From Zymomonas sp. (lineage in GTDB: Bacteria > Pseudomonadota > Alphaproteobacteria > Sphingomonadales > Sphingomonadaceae), in NCBI GenBank assembly GCA_027489105.1, contig JAIYAJ010000535.1, positions 1 through 19,117 on the forward strand: DNA of 19,117 nt, read 5' to 3'. Shown here one piece after another: positions 1-6,903 of this stretch. How positions within the stretch are numbered: the stretch's first letter is position 1; the number at the start of each line of letters is the position of its first letter. The translations under genes and the position numbers were made by a program. Under the pieces are notes generated by a model, which saw nothing but the letters and a program-made list of their open reading frames with translations, ran no database searches and was not told where the DNA came from.

Positions 1-1
1 G

Positions 2-1525
2 ACCATCGAGGGTGCAGCCGAGGCACGGGCCGGGCTGCGGACGATCGGGCTGGGCTCGCTCGCCTCGGTCGGCTTTGCTTTGCTGGGCGCGACCAGGCTG
101 GTTGCGGCCGAAGCGTCGACCTGGTTCCGCATCGGCGGCACGTCTGCCGCCACCGGCATCTCCGCTTCCCTGTCCTTCGCGCTGCTCGGCGCCGGCCATC
201 TGGTAGGCCTGTCGGTCGGGCTTGCCATGGGGCTCGGGCTGCTGATCGCTTTCGGTGTCGCCACCCCGATCTTGTCGGCAATCGCCGCCGCGCCGGGCCC
301 TGCCGAAGACGCCGCGCTGGCGGTGTTCGGCGGACAGGTGCGCTTTTTTGGCGCCGGGGTGATCGCTGCCGCTTCGATCTGGACGCTCGGCAAGCTCGCC
401 CGCCCGCTGTGGCAGGGCATGGCCGACGCGGTTGCCGCCTCGCGCCGCCGCAAGGCCGAAGGCGCGCTGCTGCCGATCGAAGAGCGCGACATGCCGGTCG
501 GCTGGCTCGCCATCATCGTTGCGCTGGTGGCGCTGCCGATCCTCGCGCTGCTGTGGCATTTTCTGCGCAGTGGCCCGCTCGCCGGCATGGCGCTGCCTTT
601 GTCCTTCGCTTTCTACATCTATGTCCTGCTGATGGGCGGCTTCGTCGCGGCCGTGTGCGGCTATATGGCCGGGCTGATCGGCTCGTCGAACAGCCCGGTG
701 TCGGGGCTCGCCATTCTCGCGGTGCTGGGCTCGGCGCTGCTGCTGGCGGTGGCGGTGCGGCCGCTGGCGGGGGCTGATGCGGGTCCGCAGCTGGTCGCCT
801 TCGCGTTGTTCGTGACCGCCCTCGTGCTCGCCTGCGCGGTGATCGCCAATGACAATCTTCAGGATCTCAAGACCGGCCAGCTGATTGGTGCCACGCCCTG
901 GAAGCAGCAGGTTGCCCTCATGATCGGCACGCTCGCCGGCTCGGCGGTGATCCCGCCGATCCTCGACCTGCTCAACCGCGCCTATGGTTTCGCGCCGCTG
1001 CCGGGCACGGGGTTGCCAAGCCCCGCCTCACCGCTGCCCGCCCCGCAGGCAACGCTGATCGCGGGGCTCGCGCGGGGCATATTGGGCGAAGGGCTCGACT
1101 GGAACATGATCTTCCTCGGCGCGGGCGCAGGTCTCGTGCTGGTTGCGCTGGATGCGCTGCTCGGCCGGCGCGGGTTGCTGCGCCTGCCGCCGCTGGCGGT
1201 GGGCATCGGCATCTATCTGCCGATGTCGGCGACATTGCCGGTGGTGATCGGTGCAGTGATCGGCCATCTTTACGACCGGCGCCATCGCGAGGGCGCCGCG
1301 CAGCGGCTGGGCGTGCTGCTCGCGTCGGGCTTCATCGTCGGCGAAAGCCTGTTCGGCGTGCTGCTGGCCGGTCTGATCGTCGCGACCGGTAGCGGCGAAC
1401 CGCTGGCGCTGGTGGGCGGCGGGTATCCGGGCGTCGCCATGGCGGGGGGGACGCTGCTGGTCGTGCTGCTGCTGGCGCTGCTCTACCGGGCAACGGCCCG
1501 CACCGCCGCGCGCATCGGCGGCTGA
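2..1525 (+). CDS. OPT family oligopeptide/metal-chelate transporter, 5' end missing
   Basis: The reading frame is already open at the left edge, so the true start lies outside the window; about 507 C-terminal residues are visible. The protein is strongly hydrophobic, with roughly ten or more membrane segments separated by short charged loops. A conserved stretch reading NDNLQDLKTGQLIGATPWKQ (about 845-905), followed by a GxLAGSAVIPPIL helix, is typical of the bacterial OPT (oligopeptide transporter) branch, whose members usually have about 650 residues. OPT proteins are inner-membrane secondary transporters taking up peptides or metal-chelate conjugates with protons; the substrate here cannot be told. 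The gene ends 15 bp before the convergent gluQRS with no clear terminator between them. The family call is confident; the substrate is unknown. Confidence 0.9.
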   Translation, partial: TIEGAAEARAGLRTIGLGSLASVGFALLGATRLVAAEASTWFRIGGTSAATGISASLSFALLGAGHLVGLSVGLAMGLGLLIAFGVATPILSAIAAAPGPAEDAALAVFGGQVRFFGAGVIAAASIWTLGKLARPLWQGMADAVAASRRRKAEGALLPIEERDMPVGWLAIIVALVALPILALLWHFLRSGPLAGMALPLSFAFYIYVLLMGGFVAAVCGYMAGLIGSSNSPVSGLAILAVLGSALLLAVAVRPLAGADAGPQLVAFALFVTALVLACAVIANDNLQDLKTGQLIGATPWKQQVALMIGTLAGSAVIPPILDLLNRAYGFAPLPGTGLPSPASPLPAPQATLIAGLARGILGEGLDWNMIFLGAGAGLVLVALDALLGRRGLLRLPPLAVGIGIYLPMSATLPVVIGAVIGHLYDRRHREGAAQRLGVLLASGFIVGESLFGVLLAGLIVATGSGEPLALVGGGYPGVAMAGGTLLVVLLLALLYRATARTAARIGG

Positions 1526-1540
1526 GCCGGGCTTCTCCGA

Positions 1541-2398
1541 TCAGGCCGTGTCGCGCGCCTCGCGCAGCTGCGCCAGGATCGCGGCGGGATCGGCCCCGGC
1601 CTCGCGCATCGATGCCAGCGAGGGTGATCCCGCGCGCTTGGCGAGGCGATTGCCGTCCGCGTCGGTCAGCAGGCCATGATGATGATAATGCGGTGTCGGC
1701 AGCCCGAGCAGCGCCTGGAGCAGGCGGTGGACATGCGTCGCCTCGAACAGGTCGCGGCCGCGCACCACGTCGCTGATCTCCTGCGCCGCATCGTCGACCG
1801 TGACCGCGAGATGATAGCTGGTCGGGGCATCCTTGCGCGCGAGGACGACGTCGCCATGGATGTCGGGCCGGGCGGTCACGCTGCCGGCTTGCTCATCGTG
1901 CCACTGAAGCGGCCCCGCCAGCGCGGCGGCGCGCATGCAGTCGAGCCGCCAGGCATGGGCCTCGCCCGCGGCGATCCGGGCGGCGCGCTCGCCGGCCGAC
2001 AGCGTGCGGCAGAGCCCCGGATAGAGCGGGCCATCGGGGCAGTGCGGCGCGCTGGCGCTGGCGGCGATCTCGGCGGCGATCCGCGCGCGGGTGCAGAAAC
2101 AGGGATAGACGAGGTCCATCGCCTTCAGCCGGTCGAGCGCGGCGGCGTAGAGCGGCAGGCGTGCCGACTGGAACAGGGGTGGCCCGTCCCAGTCAAGGCC
2201 CAGCCAGCGCAGATCCCCGATGATGCCCGCGACATGCTCGGGCCGGCAGCGGCCCGGATCGATATCCTCGATCCTCAACAGGAAGCGCCCATCGGCGGCG
2301 CGGGCAAGGTCGTGGGCACGCATCGCCGAATAGGCATGACCCAGATGCAGACGCCCTGTCGGGCTCGGCGCGAATCGGGAAATCAGCGGCCCGTGCAT
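1541..2398 (-). CDS. gluQRS: glutamyl-Q tRNA(Asp) synthetase
   Basis: The 285-residue protein is a truncated paralogue of glutamyl-tRNA synthetase lacking the anticodon-binding domain. It activates glutamate and attaches it to queuosine at position 34 of tRNA-Asp. Visible signatures are the N-terminal FAPSPTGRLHLGH (class I HIGH motif as HLGH, residues 18-21), RIEDIDPGR, and a KMSKS-like KRAGS near residue 250. A zinc-type cluster is present around residues 100-130 (CFC, then HC, then a Cys after a Tyr). The length is normal for the family (about 280-300). ATG at 2398 is chosen because the FAPSPTG block begins only seven residues later. A short TTGAC-N5-GTCAA inverted repeat (2407-2421) sits just upstream in the shared intergenic region with the divergent HNH gene. 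Confidence 0.93.
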   Translation of the reverse strand: MHGPLISRFAPSPTGRLHLGHAYSAMRAHDLARAADGRFLLRIEDIDPGRCRPEHVAGIIGDLRWLGLDWDGPPLFQSARLPLYAAALDRLKAMDLVYPCFCTRARIAAEIAASASAPHCPDGPLYPGLCRTLSAGERAARIAAGEAHAWRLDCMRAAALAGPLQWHDEQAGSVTARPDIHGDVVLARKDAPTSYHLAVTVDDAAQEISDVVRGRDLFEATHVHRLLQALLGLPTPHYHHHGLLTDADGNRLAKRAGSPSLASMREAGADPAAILAQLREARDTA

Positions 2399-2571
2399 TC
2401 GGACTCTTGACGAGGAGTCAACGGAAATGCTGTCATGCCCATGTCACGCTTTCCGGCGAAAGAGTGGCCACAGAGGACGCGGCCGGTTCGGCCATAGGCG
2501 TTCCGGTGTGCGAACGGAAGGTCGAGGGCGAAGCGACCGGTTCTCCACTTTGCGGGAGGCCTGGTTCGACC

Positions 2572-3138
2572 ATGTACCACTCCGATCTTATGCGCCATCC
2601 GGACAGTTGCCCGGCGCTCGTCCTCAATGCCGACTATACCCCTCTCAGCTATTATCCGCTGTCGCTGTGGAACTGGCAGACGGCGATAAAGGCGGTTTTC
2701 CTCGAACGGGTCGACATCGTCTCCCAATATGACCGCGAGGTGCGCAGCCCGAATTTTGCGATGAAGCTGCCCTCGGTCATCGCGCTGCGCCAATATGTGC
2801 GCCAGTCGGAGCACCCGGCGTTCACCCGGTTTAACCTGTTCCTGCGCGACCGCTTTTCCTGCCAATATTGCGGCGCCACGACCGACCTGACCTTCGATCA
2901 TGTCATCCCGCGCGCCCAGGGCGGCCGCACGACCTGGGAGAATGTCTCCACCGCCTGCGCGCCGTGCAATCTGCGCAAGGGCGGACGCACCCCGCGCCAG
3001 GCGGGCATGCGCCTGTTCGAAACGCCGCGCCGGCCGACCAGCTGGGAATTGCAGGAAAATGGGCGCAGCTTCCCGCCCCATTATCTGCACCAGAGCTGGC
3101 GCGACTGGCTCTATTGGGACATCGAGCTGGACGCCTGA
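2572..3138 (+). CDS. HNH endonuclease family protein
   Basis: The 188-residue protein has a zinc-supported HNH nuclease fold in its second half: C97-x2-C100, then DH (D109, H110), N124, and C129-x2-C132-N133, followed by a basic segment (RKGGRTP). The histidine is the expected general base and the Cys pairs bind structural zinc. The N-terminal half (ALVLNADYTPLSYYPLSLWN) is the conserved lead-in of a chromosomal HNH family common in alphaproteobacteria, so this is probably a core gene, not a selfish element; its cellular job is not established. The frame stays open up to 2407, but ATG 2572 has a GGGAGG at 2554-2559 and starts close to the conserved block; ATG 2590 is an alternative. There is no neighbouring toxin, phage or restriction gene. 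Confidence 0.85.
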   Translation: MYHSDLMRHPDSCPALVLNADYTPLSYYPLSLWNWQTAIKAVFLERVDIVSQYDREVRSPNFAMKLPSVIALRQYVRQSEHPAFTRFNLFLRDRFSCQYCGATTDLTFDHVIPRAQGGRTTWENVSTACAPCNLRKGGRTPRQAGMRLFETPRRPTSWELQENGRSFPPHYLHQSWRDWLYWDIELDA

Positions 3139-3258
3139 CTCCGCTGGCCAGATTGGCCGTTGCTCGTCCGGGGCGACCTCAGTAATACCCCTTAGGCGAT
3201 CGCGATCGATTGCGACCAATGGCGGGGGCCGTTGGCATCGGCGCGGCGGGGGAGGTCT

Positions 3259-3597
3259 ATGTTTTCTTCGGAGGTGGTGGTCCGTGAAGGTCGATGCCGC
3301 AGGACGGCGCCCCGGCATGCCGCAGCTTTCGAAACGCAAATCCGTCTGAGAAGCGCCAGCCGCGCCCCCTGCCGCATCATCGATATTTCCTCGGGCGGTG
3401 CCCGGCTGCGCCTCTATCAGGACCTCGAACCCGAAACCTCCATTGGCCTTTCGCTGCCGGGATGCGGGCTCGTAGACGCACACATCGTCTGGGCTAATGG
3501 CCGCGAGGCGGGTTGCCGCTTCGATCGCCCCCTCGACGAGGCGACTGTCGCGATGCTGCAGGCGAGCGCCACCGAACGCGGGGCCGGCAGCGCCTGA
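3259..3597 (+). CDS. single-domain PilZ protein (c-di-GMP receptor)
   Basis: The 112-residue protein is essentially one PilZ domain. It carries both c-di-GMP-binding signatures: RxxxR at R15-R19 (RTAPR) and DxSxxG at D42-S44-G47 (DISSGG), followed by the usual beta strand ending in a hydrophobic ARLRL. Stand-alone PilZ proteins relay c-di-GMP levels to motility, polysaccharide or cell-cycle targets; the partner here is unknown. ATG 3259 is preferred over an upstream TTG (3232) because GGGGGAGG lies directly before it, although the spacing is short. The 120 bp upstream contain a perfect 12-bp palindrome CGATCGCGATCG at 3197-3208 of unknown meaning. Confidence 0.88.
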   Translation: MFSSEVVVREGRCRRTAPRHAAAFETQIRLRSASRAPCRIIDISSGGARLRLYQDLEPETSIGLSLPGCGLVDAHIVWANGREAGCRFDRPLDEATVAMLQASATERGAGSA

Positions 3598-3602
3598 ACG
3601 GC

Positions 3603-3634
3603 ACTGCCGGCGCGGTCAGCCGCGCGCCGGCAGT
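3603..3634. terminator. 12-bp perfect stem-loop between convergent genes
   Basis: ACTGCCGGCGCG (3603-3614) pairs perfectly with CGCGCCGGCAGT (3623-3634) around an 8-nt loop. It spans the end of the PilZ gene and the last codons of the convergent M14 carboxypeptidase gene, so it could stop transcription from both sides. There is no T tract, so it may act only as an RNA 3'-end stabiliser. Confidence 0.45.
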
Positions 3635-4758
3635 TCGTCCAACATCTGGTGGAGCGCGTCGAGGCAGGCGTGGCCGAGCCGCATCGACCGTTCGGGGGAC
3701 CAGCCATGCTCGGGATCGGGCAGGTCGTCATTCTCCTTGAACGGCATTTCCAGCGTGGTGGAGACGCAGCCGAAACGCTGGGCGAGCTGGTTGGTCGACA
3801 TCGCCAGATTGGCCTTGCCCTTGGGGGCGACGCCGTAGCCGTGGCGCGTCTGGAAATCGGGCGTGCAGCGCGCCAGCGTGTCGCGGAACAGATGATAGAG
3901 CCGGCCCTGATCCTCGGTCCAGTTCGGTATGCCCTCGAAACCCGCGATGAAGGCGTGCGGGATCGCCTCGTCACCGTGGACGTCCATCGCGAAGTCGACC
4001 CCGGTCTGGTCCATGCGCTGGAGCACGCACAGCACTTCGGGGCTGCGCTCGGCGGTCGGCGCGGCCCATTCGCGGTTGAGGTTCACGCCCGCCGCATTGG
4101 TGCGCAGATGGCCGCGCCGCGATCCGTCGGGGTTCATATTGGGGACGATGTGGAAGGTGGCGCGGCGGCGCAGGCTGCGCGCGACCGGGTCATGCGGATC
4201 GGTCAGCCGCTCGAGTGCGCCCTCCATCCACCATTCGGCCATGGTCTCGCCCGGATGCTGGCGCGCGTAGAGCCACACTGTCTTCGGTCCCTCGCCGAGG
4301 GTCAGCAGGTCGATGTCCTGTCCGTCGAGCGTCTCGCCGATCCGCTCGTGGCGGACGCCCGGCCGGCCGGCGATGCGCGCGACCAGGTCATGGTGGCGTT
4401 CCATCGAATAGGGCGCGAAATAAGCGAGCCAGACGGCGTCGGCCTCGGGCGTGATGCGGATCGTCAGCGCGCCGTCAATATAGTCGGTATCCACCCGGCG
4501 CCACGTCTCGCGGTCCGAAGAGGCGCAGGCGCGATAGTTGGTCCAGCCCTGGGGATAGGCCGCGCCACCGGCATTGCCGATGCGCAGGACCAGCGGAACC
4601 CCCTTCGCCCCGGTCAGGCGGAAGTGGAACCACTGGTAGAAGTCGGACAGGTGGTCCTTGTAGATGGCCAGGTCGAAGCGGTTTCCCTCGCGACCGAGGA
4701 CCGAGATGTTGCCGCTGTCGAAGCGGCTCGAAATGGCGATGCCGTCAAATGCTGTCAT
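3616..4758 (-). CDS. M14-type zinc carboxypeptidase (cytosolic carboxypeptidase-like)
   Basis: The 380-residue protein has an N-terminal beta-rich domain (about 1-120, including DFYQWFHFRL) as in the cytosolic carboxypeptidase branch of M14, then the peptidase domain. Zinc ligands are H168-x2-E171 (QHPGE) and H261 (VHGDE); the catalytic glutamate is E337 (TLEMPF). NPDG and NLNRE supply the usual substrate-binding Asn/Arg. No signal peptide is visible, so it should act in the cytoplasm, trimming C-terminal residues of proteins or peptides; the substrate is unknown. ATG 4758 overlaps the stop of the upstream lipoprotein gene as ATGA (4755-4758), which argues for coupled translation and fixes the start, although the frame is open far upstream. 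Confidence 0.9.
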   Translation of the reverse strand: MTAFDGIAISSRFDSGNISVLGREGNRFDLAIYKDHLSDFYQWFHFRLTGAKGVPLVLRIGNAGGAAYPQGWTNYRACASSDRETWRRVDTDYIDGALTIRITPEADAVWLAYFAPYSMERHHDLVARIAGRPGVRHERIGETLDGQDIDLLTLGEGPKTVWLYARQHPGETMAEWWMEGALERLTDPHDPVARSLRRRATFHIVPNMNPDGSRRGHLRTNAAGVNLNREWAAPTAERSPEVLCVLQRMDQTGVDFAMDVHGDEAIPHAFIAGFEGIPNWTEDQGRLYHLFRDTLARCTPDFQTRHGYGVAPKGKANLAMSTNQLAQRFGCVSTTLEMPFKENDDLPDPEHGWSPERSMRLGHACLDALHQMLDELPARG

Positions 4759-5369
4759 TTTACCGTGATAGTCTCGCCCGAACGGCCGGGGAAGTCCCTG
4801 AACAGGGCGGAAGCGAGGCGCGAGACGGCGGCTTCGGGCGCCGATTCGGGCGCGCCGTCGCGCGAGATGGTCTCGGCGCGGCCTTCCCAGATGATCGTGC
4901 CTTCCGAGCGGCGCTTGATCTGCACCGACAGGCGGGTGGCGACGTCCATCCGCTCCTTCGACTTGCCGATCGGGAAGCTGACCGATCCGCCCAGGCCCAC
5001 GCCGGTGCCGCCGCCCCAGCCGCCGCCGCTGCCGCCGCCCAGGCCGATCGACATCGACGATCCACTGCGCTGGCCGGTCGGGCGCCAGTTGCGCTCGACG
5101 TCGACCACCGCGACCTGTTCGGACCTGGCGATGTCGGGTGCGATGCTGAAATTCTGGCGCTGCAGCTCCGACGCGACGATGCGGGCATAGGTCTGGAACT
5201 CCAGATCCTTGGCCAGCGTCGGGTCGCGTGACGTCACCGCGATCTCGCCCGACGCGATCGGCTGGCCCAGATGGAAACGGGTCACGCGGACCTCGGGGGT
5301 CTGCGCCGCACAGCCTGCCAGCGCCGCCGCGCAACCGAGCAGGATCGCCTTGGACACAATCGACTTCAT
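4755..5369 (-). CDS. DUF4136-type lipoprotein
   Basis: The 204-residue product starts with a lipoprotein signal peptide: a Lys near the N-terminus, a hydrophobic run, then lipobox LAGC, so it should be lipid-anchored in the envelope. The mature part fits DUF4136 proteins: a short N-terminal strand region (FHLGQP), a central domain (YARIVASELQRQNF), a very glycine-rich segment around residues 110-130, and a C-terminal half with TIIWEGRAET. The function of the family is not known. ATG 5369 is chosen over an upstream in-frame ATG (5414) because GGAGG sits 6 nt before it and the signal peptide begins there. It overlaps the M14 carboxypeptidase start by four bases, so the two are probably cotranscribed. 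Confidence 0.85.
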   Translation of the reverse strand: MKSIVSKAILLGCAAALAGCAAQTPEVRVTRFHLGQPIASGEIAVTSRDPTLAKDLEFQTYARIVASELQRQNFSIAPDIARSEQVAVVDVERNWRPTGQRSGSSMSIGLGGGSGGGWGGGTGVGLGGSVSFPIGKSKERMDVATRLSVQIKRRSEGTIIWEGRAETISRDGAPESAPEAAVSRLASALFRDFPGRSGETITVK

Positions 5370-5633
5370 ACAGAACCTCCCGGCCGATGCTCTCCGGCCA
5401 TGCTCCGATCTCAACGCCGCAGCGTCGTTTTGGGTGCATCATGAAAACTGGACTGTCCATGAACGATTCGCCGCGACAGGGGATGGAATATGGTCCAGGA
5501 CGATGGAAACGGGGCCGATTTGCACGATGAGCACGGGCGGCCGGGCAAAACAGACATTGACTCATCGGCGGCCAGACCATAGGGGGACGCCTCGTTTTTC
5601 AACATATCAGGTTAGAAAGCAGGCGCGTTCGCC

Positions 5634-5759
5634 ATGAAGATCCGCAATTCGCTCAAGTCCCTCAAGGACCGTCATCGGGATAACCGCGTGATCCGTCGCC
5701 GTGGCCGCACCTATGTGATCAACAAGACCAACCGCCGCTTCAAGGCGCGTCAGGGCTGA
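5634..5759 (+). CDS. rpmJ: 50S ribosomal protein L36
   Basis: This small gene encodes 41 residues beginning [17 protein letters not shown] and ending RRFKARQG, which is the alphaproteobacterial form of L36 (about 41 residues). The protein is very basic. The zinc-ribbon cysteines of the classical form are absent, so this is the Cys-free (C-minus) type. L36 is a late-assembling small protein of the 50S subunit. A TTGACT at 5557-5562 could be a -35 element, but no convincing -10 follows it. The stop codon TGA overlaps the likely CTG start of the following HAD gene. Confidence 0.95.
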   Translation: MKIRNSLKSLKDRHRDNRVIRRRGRTYVINKTNRRFKARQG

Positions 5760-6382
5760 TCACCCCGCTGGTCGAGGGTCGCACGCGCGCCGTCATCTTC
5801 GATGTCGGCAATGTGCTCTACGACTGGAACCTCCGGCAGTTCTTCGAAAAGCTCGTGCCCACGCACGAGCTCGAACTGTTTCTGCGCGATGTCGTCACGC
5901 TCGACTGGCACAACCAGCATGATGCCGGCCGGCCCTTCGCCGAGACGAGCGCCGAGCTGATCGTGCTGTGGCCGCGCTTCGCCGAGGCGATCGCGGCCTT
6001 CGGTCCCCGCTTCTCCGAGACCGTCACCGGCCTGTTGCCGGGCATGGGCGATATCGTCCGCGCGCTGCACGCGCGCGGCGTCCCGCTCTATGCCATCACC
6101 AATTTCAGCGACGAATTCTGGCCGCCCTTCCGCACCCGCGAGGCGGCGATCTTCAACCTGTTCGAGGATATCGTCGTGTCGGGCACCGAGCGGCTGGTGA
6201 AGCCCGATCCCGCCATCTACCGGCTCGCGCTCGACCGTTTTGGCCTCGCGCCGCACGAGGCGATCTTCATCGACGACCGCGACGACAATGTCTGCGCCGC
6301 CGAGGCACTGGGCATCGCCGGCCATCATTTTCAGGGCGCGATCCCGCTGCGTACCGAGCTGGAGCGTCGCGGCCTGCTCTGA
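5756..6382 (+). CDS. HAD-superfamily hydrolase, subfamily IA, with non-standard start
   Basis: About 208 residues with all four HAD motifs: [11 protein letters not shown] (nucleophile Asp at codon 5801-5803); II, AITNFS; III, the Lys of [17 protein letters not shown]. The cap insertion between motifs I and II is the helical type seen in haloacid dehalogenases and small phosphatases. The substrate cannot be told; a small-molecule phosphatase is the likeliest role. The first ATG/GTG/TTG in frame is GTG 5813, which lies after the nucleophile and would give a dead protein. Upstream, back to an in-frame TAA at 5681, only CTG (5756, 5768) and ATC codons could start translation. CTG 5756 overlaps the rpmJ stop (CTGA), so coupled re-initiation is the best guess. 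The end is certain, the start is not. Confidence 0.85.
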   Translation: MITPLVEGRTRAVIFDVGNVLYDWNLRQFFEKLVPTHELELFLRDVVTLDWHNQHDAGRPFAETSAELIVLWPRFAEAIAAFGPRFSETVTGLLPGMGDIVRALHARGVPLYAITNFSDEFWPPFRTREAAIFNLFEDIVVSGTERLVKPDPAIYRLALDRFGLAPHEAIFIDDRDDNVCAAEALGIAGHHFQGAIPLRTELERRGLL

Positions 6383-6416
6383 CCGCTGGACAGGTCTCCC
6401 AAAGTTTTTTCAGCCT

Positions 6417-6430
6417 TTGACCTCGATCAA
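6417..6430 (+). promoter_or_regulatory. FNR/FixK-type binding site
   Basis: TTGACCTCGATCAA matches the FNR/FixK consensus TTGAT-N4-ATCAA at nine of ten defined positions. Its centre lies about 62 bp before the ATG of the 36-residue microprotein. If it works as a class II site (centre at -41.5), transcription would start near 6465 and the -10 region would fall at 6452-6457 (GAAACT, a weak match). The promoter geometry is inferred. Confidence 0.5.
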
Positions 6431-6485
6431 ATGCGAATCACGCGCGCCGCGCGAAACTCCTCTCATCGAACGAGGAGACAGCGAC

Positions 6486-6596
6486 ATGATCGGCTTCATC
6501 GGTGACCATTATCTCTATCTGCCGGTGGCGGCGGCCGCGCTCTTCATGCTGGTGGTGAGCGTCGTCAGCATCGAGGATGCTTTCCGCAAGCATTGA
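6486..6596 (+). CDS. 36-residue single-pass membrane microprotein
   Basis: The frame encodes MIGFIGDHYLYLPVAAAALF followed by MLVVSVVSIEDAFRKH: one membrane helix (about residues 11-28) with a short charged C-terminal tail. A strong Shine-Dalgarno (AGGAG, 6473-6477) stands 8 nt before the ATG, which is much better than chance, and an FNR-type box lies upstream. I do not recognise a named family. Small one-helix proteins often bind larger membrane complexes such as terminal oxidases, which would fit an oxygen-sensing regulator, but this is inference. It is a single-gene unit: the HAD gene ends 103 bp before it and a hairpin follows. Confidence 0.65.
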   Translation: MIGFIGDHYLYLPVAAAALFMLVVSVVSIEDAFRKH

Positions 6597-6600
6597 CCCC

Positions 6601-6656
6601 TTTCGGCCTGGCCGGAAACGGCGGCGTCTACATCCCCTCCTCCTGGACGCCGCCGT
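6601..6656 (+). ncRNA. candidate 3'-UTR small RNA with CU-rich loop
   Basis: Directly after the microprotein stop there is a bulged hairpin (TTTCGGCC-T-GGCCGGAAA, 6601-6618). A perfect 11-bp stem follows, ACGGCGGCGTC (6618-6628) with GACGCCGCCGT (6646-6656). The 17-nt loop of the second hairpin contains CCCCTCCTCCT, complementary to Shine-Dalgarno sequence. Hairpins exposing C/U-rich anti-SD loops are a hallmark of several alphaproteobacterial sRNAs (suhB/mmgR type, and the CcsR RNAs of Rhodobacter, which sit downstream of a small ORF). No T tract follows, so it may instead be only an mRNA 3' structure. Confidence 0.35.
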
Positions 6657-6658
6657 AA

Positions 6659-6871
6659 GAATCGCCTGACCCCTCTCGGGCGTGGGGGGCCTATGACGAG
6701 GCCTTCTGGGACGAGATACGCGCGGCCTTCAGCGCGGCCGAGATCGCCGACCTGATCGCCTCCTGCGCGAAATGGCTCGGCCTCGGGCGGATCAACGCGG
6801 TGCTGGGGCTCGCCGTCGCCTGCCCGATCCGGATCGCCCCGCCGCGCCATGCGGAGCGCGTGCCGGCCTGA
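6659..6871 (+). pseudogene. C-terminal remnant of a carboxymuconolactone decarboxylase-like gene
   Basis: After an in-frame TAA (6656-6658) the frame runs to TGA at 6869-6871 without any ATG, GTG or TTG near its beginning. Its translation contains AYDEAFWDEIRAAFSAAEI, then ASCAKWLGLGRINAVLGL, resembling the last helices of AhpD/CMD-fold proteins (FWxxLRxxFSxxEIxxL, then GRxNxxL). The N-terminal part, including the CxxC or catalytic region, is missing. It is probably the stump left by a deletion. The family call rests on pattern alone. The rest of the gap between the microprotein and the S10 peptidase (6597-6903) holds only the hairpins described. Confidence 0.5.
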
Positions 6872-6903
6872 TTGCTATGGGCTGATCGGGGCTGGCGGGA
6901 GGA

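Noticed and set aside
2407..2421. TTGAC-N5-GTCAA as an FNR site before gluQRS
   Set aside because: The spacer is 5 bp rather than 4, and the site is too close to the gluQRS start codon to act as a normal activator site.
2383..3483. 366-codon minus-strand frame across the HNH and PilZ genes
   Set aside because: The plus strand carries clear HNH and PilZ motifs; the minus-strand product has no domain and Arg/Pro/Ala-rich composition.
5411..5605. 64-codon minus-strand frame upstream of the lipoprotein
   Set aside because: No ribosome-binding site, mixed composition and no domain; the stretch 5370-5633 looks like plain intergenic DNA holding divergent promoters.
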